A stretch of DNA of 64,000 nucleotides from Paroedura picta (taxonomy: Eukaryota > Chordata > Lepidosauria > Squamata > Gekkonidae), in NCBI RefSeq assembly GCF_049243985.1, contig NC_135384.1, forward strand, positions 12,706,501 through 12,770,500, written 5' to 3'. Position numbers and translations under genes: made by a program. The notes beneath the pieces are model-generated. The model was not told where the DNA came from and ran no database searches. It worked only from the letters and a program-made list of their open reading frames with translations. Position 1 is the stretch's first letter. Every line of letters begins with the position of its first letter. Of the stretch, positions 31,577-42,800 are shown piece by piece.

Positions 31577-32923
31577 TGGAAGTAGGTAAAACATGGAATG
31601 AATTTCACATTTCACCATGAATGCACCAGGACTATGAGAGAGCCATTGCCAGTCTGACATAGAAGTTAATATTGACTTTGATGAACATATGATTCAATTC
31701 AGCCAATTAATGTACTACAGTCTCTGTTCTACATAGGGTTCTGGATACATGGCTCCCATGTTCTCCAGCATAAACTGTGAGACCCTTCTTCTCTTAATTA
31801 GCAGGTCCAACCACTGAACTGACAAGGATACTTGATCTAGCTGGTGTTCTACAACCTAACAATGTGATTTTAGTATCCCAAGTAAATCCCCTCTTTATTA
31901 GCAGATTGGTTTCCTTTGTAGGAGAGAGTGATAGAAATGTAAAAGAACTGGTAATATTTTGTTTATTTTTCAAAATACACAGATGATACAAATGCAAGCA
32001 AAGAAGAATAATCCCTAACGAGATGCAGATCTGTTATCACACATCAGAGAAAGTGACGTTGTACTCCAAGTTTATCACACAATTCCATGCAATATATTTC
32101 TGCTTTTCTGTTTCTTCCAGAAATTAACATGGATAATGTGATCCCTTTTAACCACTCACAAAATGTAATCTGGAATCATGTGACCTGTCTTGGCAAATGA
32201 ATTCTTGGATGGGAAATGTAGGAAAAAAGAACTGGATACATAGGGTGAAAAGACTGGTTGGATCCAACCCATACAGCTGCCTTCTCTGTTCAACTAGGAA
32301 GGGTGCTGTCACACTTCCTCCAAGTACTGATGGGCATTTTTAACAATTAATAGTCATCAAGGAGATATCATTATAAATAGGCCCATTGCTATTGTTCGTG
32401 GATATATTTCTTCCAAGTAGCCTTCCATCAGCCTAAAGAGGAGAGGCAGTGTAGTGTAGTGGCTAAGAGTGGTGTGGTATCAAATTAAAATACTGGATTA
32501 TGTTCTGAAGAATGGGGTTTGACTCCTCAGCTTCCCATGTGAATACTGCGACATGGCATTAGGTTAGTCAAAGTTCTCTCAGAACACTCTATGGACAGCC
32601 TACTCCACAAGGTTCCTGTTGTGAGGAGAGCAGTATAAGATGGTTATAAGCCTCTTTGAGACTCCTTAAGGTAGAGAAAAGTGAGAGAATAAATCCTTAT
32701 TCTTTATATTCTAAGGATATTTCCTCTGACTTCAGTAATTCTTCCTCAAATGGAATAGCCAGAGATAGGCTTCCAAGTTGAGCCAAAAGCAAAGGTTGGA
32801 GTATAAATATTTCAGCAAACAATATGTTCAGTGTAGTAGTAAGAGCTACCTTACTATGAAGGCTAAACTATAGTCTTAGCAGTGATTTAGGCACAACACA
32901 CACACTTGCAGTGACACGACTGA
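31577..32923. other. Downstream flank of OR-2
   Basis: Non-coding, aligned with 20,821-22,149 through its length. Contains the copy-2 CORE-SINE. No gene seen. Confidence 0.7.
32434..32711 (+). mobile_element. CORE-SINE (copy 2 counterpart)
   Basis: GGCAGTGTAGTGTAGTGGCT head, then GTTCCTGTTGTGAGGAGAGC and GCCTCTTTGAGACTCCTTAA. Retains 3' sequence that copy 1 has lost. Confidence 0.75.
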
Positions 32924-33859
32924 TCATGCATTTCTAGCTATGTACCTGAAACTTAAAACTTTGGACATGGCTTTTTTCATCTCCGTGTTTCTCATGCTGT
33001 AAATCACTGGATTCACCATCGGTGGAATCAGGGAATAGAGTACAGTAAACATCAAATCTAACCAAGATGAAGTCTTAGAGGCAGGCTTCAGGTGGGCAAC
33101 ACTTGCAGTAAATATAAATGTGGAGCAGACAATGAGGTGGGGGATGCAGGTGGAGAAAGCCTTCTGCCTCCCCTTTGCAGAAGGCAATCTTAACACCGTG
33201 GTGAAAATGTGCACATAAGTTACAATGATATAGACAAAACAGCCTGCCGCAAGGACAATTCCAACCCCAAGAGTACTCATTTCAAGGGGGTGGATGCCAG
33301 AACAAGACACTTTTATTACTTGTGGGATTTCACAAAAGAACTGATTGACAACATTAGAGCAGAAATGGGTGGCAAAAGTCCCAATGGTGTGCATCCCTGC
33401 AGATAGAAAACCAGCAATCCATACACCAGCAATGATTTCAGTGTAGGCCTGAATATTAATTACTATTTCATAGTGTAAAGGATTGCAAATGGCCACATAC
33501 CGGTCATACGCCATGACTGTCAGGATGCTCCAATCAGATGATATAAAAAAGGTAAGCCAGAAGACTTGAGCAACACACCCTGAATATTGAATGTGCCTGG
33601 TATTCAGGAGGGAATTGATCATGGATTTGGGGAGGATGACGGACACTTGGCCCAGGTCCTGCATAGCCAAGTTCATCAGAAAGAAGTACATGGGGGTGTG
33701 CAGGTGATGGTCTAAAGCGACTGACAAGATGATGAGGAGGTTCCCTATGACCGTTGCCAAGTACAACATCAGAAATATACTGAAGTGGAGAAACTGCAGT
33801 TCCCGAACCTCTGAGAATTCCAGGAGCAGGAAATAAGATGCGGCAGTTTTGTTGAACAT
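32924..33859 (-). CDS. Olfactory receptor, OR14-like (OR-2)
   Basis: 311-residue single-exon odorant receptor, closest in the window to OR-1 and with the same start and end (MFNKTA..FRYIARNA). Family marks present: GNLLII, LHTPMYFFLMNLAMQD, MAYDRYVAICNPLHY, KAFSTCIPHL and PPMVNPVIYSMRN. Differences from OR-1 are scattered, with several in helix 3 (QVFWLTFFISSDWS against QVFCLLFFLTSDWC) and helices 5-6, the region that usually lines the ligand pocket. Intact. Confidence 0.95.
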   Translation of the reverse strand: MFNKTAASYFLLLEFSEVRELQFLHFSIFLMLYLATVIGNLLIILSVALDHHLHTPMYFFLMNLAMQDLGQVSVILPKSMINSLLNTRHIQYSGCVAQVFWLTFFISSDWSILTVMAYDRYVAICNPLHYEIVINIQAYTEIIAGVWIAGFLSAGMHTIGTFATHFCSNVVNQFFCEIPQVIKVSCSGIHPLEMSTLGVGIVLAAGCFVYIIVTYVHIFTTVLRLPSAKGRQKAFSTCIPHLIVCSTFIFTASVAHLKPASKTSSWLDLMFTVLYSLIPPMVNPVIYSMRNTEMKKAMSKVLSFRYIARNA

Positions 33860-35818
33860 TTTTCATTACTGTTTGTTTTGTAATCCTTGGAAAAGGTAAC
33901 ACGAGGAAAGAGTTCAAATTACAATCTCTTCTCGCATTAACTGTAGCAACTGAATGGGATGAATATGACCTAATTTCAAATCGCCAGACGTAGTACCTGT
34001 ATTCAGTGTGAAAAAGATAAATGACAGATCAATAACACTGAAGCCAAAAGTGGCGACTGCAGTACAGAAACCATTCTCCAACTGCTCTTCTTTGAGCTAT
34101 GATTGGTGAAGAATTGTGAGAGGAACCTTCTCTCCTTGGGAAATATAATACTCATCTTGTGTATTTGACCTGATTTGTCCACCTGGGTGAAGCATCCATA
34201 AGTACTTTGAATGGTGTGAGAGGTATGGTTAAAATAATTAAAATATCTTTTCATGCTTTAAAGTAATGATTTCTTCTGAAGCACTACATTTGAAAATCCC
34301 TGTAGAGCTGGCTGTGGACCCCAGGGAACGCAAGATTAGACAGTAGTGGGACATCTGTGCTATGTCAAATACTAGAGTTCACACAATAGCCGAAAAGTTT
34401 TTCCTGAGAAACTGATCTTTGTACTTGGGTGGCCAGGTGTAATTCTGAGTGATCTCCTCTCCCTCCCCCCCAGGGAATTGTCTACATCACTAACAACTCA
34501 TTTACAATTTTTTTTTTTACCAGTCTACACAAATAGGGTTAAAATGAAAGAATCATAGAGGTGGATGATACCTCCAGGGTCATCTAGTCCAAACCCTTGC
34601 ACAATACAGGAACTCAAAACTACCTGCCTATCTACAGTGACCCCAAATGTCATGCCCAGGTGATCCTCTGCACCAAAAAATCTCCAGAATCCAGCCTGTC
34701 CTGGAGGAAATTCACCTACCTTCCCACAGTGGCAATCAGCAATTCCCCGGGTATGCAAGGAAGGGCCACAAGAGACTGACACTGGCACATCACTTCCTGC
34801 CCACCCACACACTATCTGCCTGAGTTCATAAAATCAGAATTTATGTCAAATGACTATCCAGCCTCTATTTAGCCAGTGTTTATTGCAAAATAAACTGGCC
34901 TCTTCTCAGTTGAAAAATGACACCTTCCATAAGCTCTAATTCTTCAAATCATTTACAATTAATATATGTTAAGGAAGATCAGTGGGTCACTTTGGTGAAC
35001 AACCACATCATTTGGGGACCCCCCCTCTCTAATTTTAGCAAACCACACCTGAACAACAGACATCACTCCTGATATCACTTTTCTGAATTAAAATTTGTTT
35101 CTTTAGTAAAGTAGACTGCTTATAGTGACTTTGACCTCATGAAATACCCCAAGGCTCCCAAAGAACAAACACCTTCTCAATTCAAATGGATGGCCCAACC
35201 TACCTACAGGATGAGAAGTAGAGTGGATGAGCTAGTTTCAAAAGAGAAGGTGCTCCAGGTGCTCTGGCAGAAGAAGCTGCTCGCAGAAGGAATTAATTTC
35301 TCGGGCGATAAGTTGATTGTAGCAAGGAACTGGAATAAAAAATTAATTACTGAAAAGAGAAAAATATGAAATAATATAAGCCAATATAACAGAATGTAAC
35401 AACAATGGTGGCAAGTCTATTAAAAAGTCTCTGTGGAAGATTCACAAATATCTAAAACTATGTCCATGCACTGTACGGCATATATTCTAATGCTGATAAA
35501 TTTGTGAAGTCATCAATCCATTGGATTACTAGCAGTGGACATTTATCTTTTCAGGGTTGTAATGTACACCTTTTAGCAAAAGTAAGGCTATGGATGTTCA
35601 TTTTCATTGATCATCAGTACCCAAGAGACAGTGAAATAATTCCAAAGAACATATCCCTCCTCAGAGACCAATTAATGTCAATATACAAAACTGATATGAG
35701 TAATTACTTCCTCTGAAAAGGATCAAATAAACGGACAGTCCCAACAATTTTGTATTTCACTTAGTTCTTTATTAAAAATGCTCAGTGGTGTCCAGTATAT
35801 CTAAATGTATATCTAAAT

Positions 35819-36345
35819 TAATATTGATGATTTAAAAATCTTAAATCTGCACAGGAATAGCAACAAATACTTGCATCATACACTTAGTATTTTCTGCTGC
35901 TCGACCTCTAAGGTTCTGAGGTTGTAAACACAGGTTGGGCTATTTTGTCTCCTCTTTAGTTGTCCTCAAAATCACTTGAAGACATAATTAAAACTTCTCC
36001 AGGTATGCTTTAGGATGCTTAGGGCTGATCCTGCATTGAGCAGGGGGTTGGACTAGATGGCCTGTATGGCCCCTTCCAACTCTATGATTCTATGATTCTT
36101 TGTATTAGGCCACTTTATCCACATGTCAATATGTATTGCATTTGTCCAATAGTGAATCATTAATATTGAGGATTTTAAGATCTTAAATCTGCACAGGAAT
36201 AACAACAAATACTTGCATCATACATTTAGTATATTCTGCTGATCAACCTCTAAGATTCCACAGTTGTAAATGCAGGTTGGGTTATTTTGTCCCCATTTTT
36301 GTTGTCCTCAAAATCACTTGCAAACATAATTAAAACATCCCCAGG
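35819..36345. repeat. ~185-bp segment duplicated on both sides of a CR1 end
   Basis: The stretch from AATATTGATGATTTAAAAAT to AAAACTTCTCCAGGTA (35,819-36,004) recurs at 36,161-36,345 (AATATTGAGGATTTTAAGAT..AAAACATCCCCAGGTA). Copy 1 has it once (26,780-26,965). Confidence 0.85.
36005..36099 (+). mobile_element. CR1 LINE 3' end, very short
   Basis: GCTTTAGGATGCTTAGGGCT..GGGGGTTGGACTAGATGGCC and ATTCTATGATTCTTT. It lies exactly between two copies of a ~185-bp segment. Confidence 0.85.
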
Positions 36346-38977
36346 TAAAACAAAACTTCAAGTAAAAAGCCCCAAGTCTCTCTTAAATTCTGACTACCAT
36401 TTAAACTCTATCAGTTTTCAACCTCCATCAATTCCTCATAGCTCCACCCTCCAATCTTCTCATTGACTGCATGTTGGAATCCCCTTTCCCTTCAGCTTAG
36501 TACATTAAATAATTACAGTTGAGTATAGCCAGATTTTTTGTTTGCTCTCACCCAATTAAGAGAGTTTTGGACATGGCAAGTTCAATGGCTACACTGGGTA
36601 GTCAAAGAGGACCCCGTTCACCTTTTGTTGTTGTCAAGAAGAGAATGGAGGAAAAGAGAACATTTCTATTTACCTTACTTTTTTCCCTCCAAGATCCAAC
36701 CCACTGAGTTTAGAAGAATATAACACTACTTAAGGTGTTTCTGACAGCCAACACTCCTCTTGCTGCACTGCTATACAACCTAAAAGCATTTCTGACACCC
36801 TAGTAAAAGTGTGACCAATTCAGAAAGCAATAACTTTGACTTCACTAACCAGAGACATGTGGATTACTAGTTGCGTTAATCAGAGGCGAAGAAAGTGGGA
36901 AACTATTTTGGACAGTATAGCAATCGTAATGGAAGAGCAAAATATACAGAATCACCTAGTAACATTTTGAAAAGGTCTTTTGATGTCAGATTCAGTTTCT
37001 TCTGTAGCTGCTTTGGTGTACACTTTTCTCCATTCATCCACACAATTAGATCTTCTGGTATCACTTGCCTCAATGTATCATGCTGATATCTCTCAAAAGC
37101 GGAATTTTAACAGCTGCCTGCATTAGAAAGTCACAAACTTAATGTCTGCTCTGTCTTCTGGGAAATTTCTCCCAAGGGTTCTGTGCACCTGATGAGAAAA
37201 CCCTGCTGGAATACTTTTTTTATACACTGGAGCATTTCTTGCATTTTTGTAACAAATGTAAACATAATTAGCAGCATATGTTGGCTTCTGTAAAGGGAGA
37301 CAGGCTAGGCTTAATGGAAGAGCCTCTGTTTGGCATGATAAAAGACCTCTCTTTGAGACCTGAAGCCACTGCTGGTCTCAGTAGACAATACTCATTATGA
37401 TGGACCAAGGACCAATACTCATTAAGATGGACCAATACTCATTATGATGGACCACTATTCTGTATAGTGGCTTCATCATATCATTTATGCATATAAAGTA
37501 AGACTGCTTTGTAAAAGAATGAGATTCATGGAGGATAGGTCTATCAGCAGGTACTAGCCATGGTGACGGAGGGGAAACTCTGCATTCAGAGACCATAAGC
37601 CTTCGAATCTCAGAGCCAGGAGACAACATCAGGGAAAGGCCTCTATGCCCACTAATGGCCATCCAGAGGAACCAGTTGGTCACTGTGTGAGACAGTATGG
37701 TAGACTAGAAGGCCCATTGGTGTAACCCTACAGGGATCATCTTATGTTCTTAAGACAGGAGGTGGCATCCTGGTGGCTTTTACAATCACTCTAACTCAGT
37801 TCCCAATTGCTTTACCCCCAACTCTTCTGCCTTTTGATCATGCAGTTTCCATGATCCTAAAACAGACATTGAGGTGATGCATATTTTTTTCATCAGCAGA
37901 AAAGCTGCTTGGATGCCATCCAGGTATTACATCTTATTGACCCAGGAAAATTGGAAACCCCCAATCTGTGACACAGAGAGGAGCTGGGGGAAGATGGGGT
38001 AGAGAGACAAAAATAAGAGAAATAAAAAAGAATCAAAAGAAAGACATCAGGAGAAAAGAGGGCTTTATTATGAGGATTACAGTGGCACTTTCTGCACTCA
38101 TAACTTACTTTTGATTAACAGAGAATTCAAGTTGATATTAAATAATGCCTAAACTCTGAACAAAATCCCATATTTTCCCTGGGAACTGTAGTTTATGTAT
38201 TCTGCACCCCAATAAGATGATGTTCTTTCCTACTCTTTTTCATGCTATGTGGTTGCTCTCTTCTTATTGGCCAGTTTTGGGTAGGTTACGTATTTTTGAA
38301 ATTGTAAGGAGAGATTCTCCCAGCTGCATCCAAAATAGTTCAGGAAGGAGCTCCCACTTGATGTTGATAATGCCATGGTGGTGAAGCAGAGCTCCCCCTG
38401 GCTAATGAGGGTATCCAATGAACCTGATTGTCCATAGGTTCAGGATGAACAAAAGGAAATACTCCCTTACAAAGATGTTGATTCAAGGGTGGAATTTGCT
38501 CCCAGAAGATGTAGCAGTGGTCACAGGAATATAGAATCAGGTGAGTCACCATGCTGGTTTGAAGCAATAGAAAAAAGTTTGAATCCAATGGAGCTGTCAA
38601 GACCAACTAAGTTTAAATCTAGGCACAAGCTTTGGTATGCACGCATACTGCATCTTAAGGAATATGCATATGCACAAAAGCTAATACTCAGAATTAAACT
38701 TTGTTGGCCTTAACGTTGCCAGAAGACTAAACAGGGATTGTATAGATTTATGGAGGACAAATCTACCAGTGTCATGGTGACTGTGGGGAACCACATTCAG
38801 AAACACTAAACATCTTAATTCCAGAGACAGAAGGCAACATCAGGGGAAGACCACGTCTCTAAGTTCTATTGTTGGTCCTCCAAAATGGCTTCACTGTAGT
38901 ATATAAAAATCACATCCTTTCATCAAGAGAATTGGTTAGATTCAGGTTAGGCTAGTTTATTCAAACTAATTTAATGA

Positions 38978-39891
38978 TCATTTTAATTTGTTCTTAGTTT
39001 TATTTACTAGCTGCTCTCTGGTATTGAGTTCAGGTCTCATGATAATAATGTAGCATTTGGGGAGGAAGATAAACCCCAGTAAGCAAGCATTAGAGGTCAA
39101 GATGGAGAAGATCTCCACAGCCACCATGGATTTCCCACTGGTGCTCAGGTAGGTGGGGACAAAGGACAACCAAACTATGCAGAACACCAACATGCTGAAG
39201 GTAATCAACCTGGCTTCATTGAAACTACTGGGCAACATCCTTGCAAAGAAAGCCACAACAAAGCTGATGGCTGCAAGCAGGCTGATGTAGCCCAAGACAA
39301 TATATAACATCACTGCTGAACCATCATTACATTGGACTATTATGAAAGCAACCTGGGAGTAGATGTCAAACTCAGGGAAAGGGGGAGAAGTTACCAACCA
39401 CACAGCACAGATGCCCACTTCAATGAGAGAACCGAGAATGGTGACCGACACTCCTAGCCTCTTCCCTACCCATGTCTTCATGATGTTTCGTGGCTTCGTG
39501 GCCATGAAAGCCACAACCACAGTCAGGGTTTTTCCCAATACACAAGAAACAGAGATGGAGAAGGTGATGGCAAACAAAACTTGTCGAAGGAGGCAGGTCA
39601 CCTTCCCAGGTTCCCCGATAAAGAGGAAGCAGCACAGGAAGCCAAGCAGTAGAGAGGCCAGGAGGGTGCAGGTGATATTCCTATTGTTAGCTTTGACCAG
39701 GGGTGTGTTCCAGTGCAGAAGGAAAGTCCCTGTCACCACCATGGAGATCAGTGAAAGAAAAAGAGCCATAGAAACCAGAACTGCTCCCAAGGACTCTGTA
39801 TAGGATAAATAGGTGACAGTTTTGCAGAGGCATTGAATTTGCTCCTGGTTTGGATACTGATCTTCTGGGCACTTTTCACATTGGGCTGCAT
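38978..39891 (-). CDS. V2R gene C exon 6 (seven-helix domain)
   Basis: 914 bp to the stop. [20 protein letters not shown], then seven helices with [46 protein letters not shown] and [20 protein letters not shown]. Its last third is the source or sister of the fragment at 31,241. Confidence 0.95.
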
Positions 39892-42800
39892 CTAAAACAA
39901 AAGGACAAGGCACCAATCATTCTGAAGCAAATAAGATAAATTCTCCTGATCTACTTAAATCATTTTAAATTTACATTATTCAGAGTCTGCCTTTCTCACT
40001 TAGATGCAGGGCAGATTTAAGTGTACATCAATGTGATCCATTGTAATAGTTCAAGAATCCCAGAAAAAAAGTATTAGACTTGATCCATTAAAGAAGTCAA
40101 TAAAGAGATTACATCAATAGAATCTGTATTTATAGTTCCAATTAAATTAAATTGTGTAAAGGGGTCCTTTTTTCGCTGTAATTAACACAGAGATAAGTTC
40201 AGTTACTCATTTCATTCACTAACATGTTTGTTTGGATTCCTTCATTAAGGTACATTGTAAGTTATGAGCCTTTTCCCTTTTCTCATTAACTGTGTCTGGA
40301 AACAGTTTGGGGAGGTAGAAACTTGAAGCAGGGAATGCAGCTGCAGATACTGTGGTTGTATCAAAAAAGAACCCAGATCTGACTTTGTGCATTTTGGACA
40401 AAAGGGCAGTTTCTCTGCTTCGTGTCCCTGATATGCTTGGAGTGTTCAGAGTTTGAAAGGTGGGTATTTTAAACATAGGGAGGGAGGGAAAGAGAGGGAG
40501 GCACACCAGGTAAAGGACTGTTAGTTGGCATCTCCAGCATCTTCTGTAGATCCATTATCCTGGTCTCCAAACACAGGAAGCCAGGTTTACACCCACAGAA
40601 AATAATCACCCTTTATAATGTAACAAATCACATGTAAAATCTCATTGGTAAAACCTATATATTCCAAAGCACAATGGGGCTTAGAATTCTGTTGTCACTT
40701 TAGTTTTACCTTAATTTTATTAAATTAAACAATATTGTTCTAGGCCATAGAATGTCCATTGAGGCAGCCGAACCTACAATCTAAAGAAGTTCAGATTGCT
40801 GGATAACTCTGGAATTACCCCCAGTGAATATGGCCTTCTTTAGCCATCACAGCCAAAATGGCGGACCTGATTTTGTCTGGCCTCTTTTGCTATCTATTTT
40901 GAGGACCAGCTGCCCATTTTGGTTGTTTCTCTTATCAATTTACTTTCTTCTACTTACCCATTTGGTCTGAAATCCTCCCTCTGGGACACTGAGCACAGTT
41001 GTAGCAACAGATGTCCTTCCCCTCTATTGCTACCCGACTTTGACCCGGTAGACAACTCTCAACACACCTGGATCGGGGAATGCCCTAATGAAGATCCAAG
41101 AGAAAGGTGCTGATGACAGAATGGGCTGATATCCTCTCACTCCATAGAATAGAGCAGTCTTTTCCAATCTTTTGACCACAAAGGAGCCCCCAAAATAAAT
41201 TTTCTGTCTTTGAAGACCTCTGGAAGTAATGTTAGCTGGCCACACCTCCCTGCCATATCCCCAGAAGTAGAATAGTACAGATGCACTGGGAAACCAATAT
41301 GGCAGTAAAAAATATCCAAATTATACTTATATAGAGTCATCTCTCTTCGTTGTTGTTGTTGTTGGGTGCAAAGTCATGTCCGACCCATCGCAACCCCATG
41401 GACAATGATCCTCCAGACCAATGGACAAGTTCAAAAGGCATCTCTCTTCAGTTTCAGTAATTCTTTTATTCTTATTTCACACAAGTCCCGACGCGTTTCA
41501 CCTACAGCTTTTTCAAGGGACGTTTTTTATATTTAAGGACCAACTTCAGCTTATTAAGAAATCTCTTGAGAGAGTATAAGATCACACAATAGCTAAACTT
41601 AACTGTGGCGTTTCAGATGCGATATCCCCAGAAGTGACATGTCTCCAGAACTGACATCACCACATGCACCCTTTGCACCTTGCATCCTTTCCTTTCACTT
41701 TGTCTCTCCACTTTTACTAATACTATGGCAGCCCTGCCTCTTATAGGCTGGAAAGAAGGGCAGGAACAGACAAGTCACTTGTGAATTGTCATGCCATGGC
41801 ACAGCCAATTCCCCTCCTTTGAGTTTTATATCCTCAGTCTACCCATCAATCCATCTTGGCAGAGGTGGCCAGTTTCAAAGCATGTGGCCAAATCAATTAA
41901 GGAAGGAGGGGAAGGATGAGGACCCCCTCTGGACCTCCAGGGATCCTTAGATCCCTGTTTTGGAATCCCTGGAACAGAATGCAAATAAATATTTTATTTT
42001 GTTCACATTAGTATTACTCTCCTAGTTTCCATTAACTCAGTTACTCCCAGAAATCTACTTCTCTGTACCCGCTCCCTTTTTTTGAGGTATTTGAGGTCAG
42101 TTTTGAATCTAGACCATTTTAGTCTAAGAGACATTCAAAGAGGGAACCTTCCTGTTCTCAAGCTAGAGAACTAGCCTGTGGTTGAAGGTACAAAAGGGTG
42201 TGTGGATTTCCCTTCCAAGTGAAATTATACAGAAAGGAAAGAGAAATGTTACCTTAAAATGTGAAAATAATTATGTAGGATGAATCAATGGCTATATCTA
42301 AAGAAGTGAACTTTGGAGGGGAAAATCTCTCACTCTCCTTGGGTACTTCAATGCTACTTCAGTGTTTATGTCCTAACACTGTAAGCATATCAGAAGCTGT
42401 TAATAATGGGCAATTAATCTACCACTGCTGATAAGTTTTCCACCTTGCTAGCTGATCTCAGCTCAAATACAATTTCAACCATGTTTTGTACTTCTGAACG
42501 TCAGTGAACCAAAGCCTAAAATCTGGTTACTAATAATCTTCATACCTGCTTAAATTTGGGATTCCACACAATGGCACTTGTATTGAGGGTGAACTGTTTG
42601 CCCACAGAAGCCCGGGGGTCCATCTGCCCAACTTGAAATTTGTGTGCATAGACATATGGGAATGTAACCAAGTTCATAATGTCATACCCAGTTACAAGAT
42701 CACCATTCTCATCAAAAAAGATTTCTTCCCCAGCTGTGTTGTTAAAGCGGATGTGTCTCAGAAAAGAGTGAAGCTAAAGAGGAAAACCAAAAAAGAGACA

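Larger units (their letters stand above)
33860..38977. other. Non-coding DNA between OR-2 and V2R gene C
   Basis: 5.1 kb alignable to 23,086-31,240. Holds CR1 pieces and an internal duplication (35,819-36,345). No intact gene. Confidence 0.7.
31575..39310. repeat. Tandem OR block, copy 2
   Basis: A 7.7-kb head-to-tail copy of the preceding block, ending inside the last exon of V2R gene C. It is shorter mainly because it lacks copy 1's insertions and has lost the stretch matching 30,308-31,150. Confidence 0.9.
41085..42545. other. V2R gene C intron 4
   Basis: 1.46 kb. Apart from a nested insertion (41,269-41,621) it represents the un-enlarged form of gene B intron 4. Confidence 0.7.
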
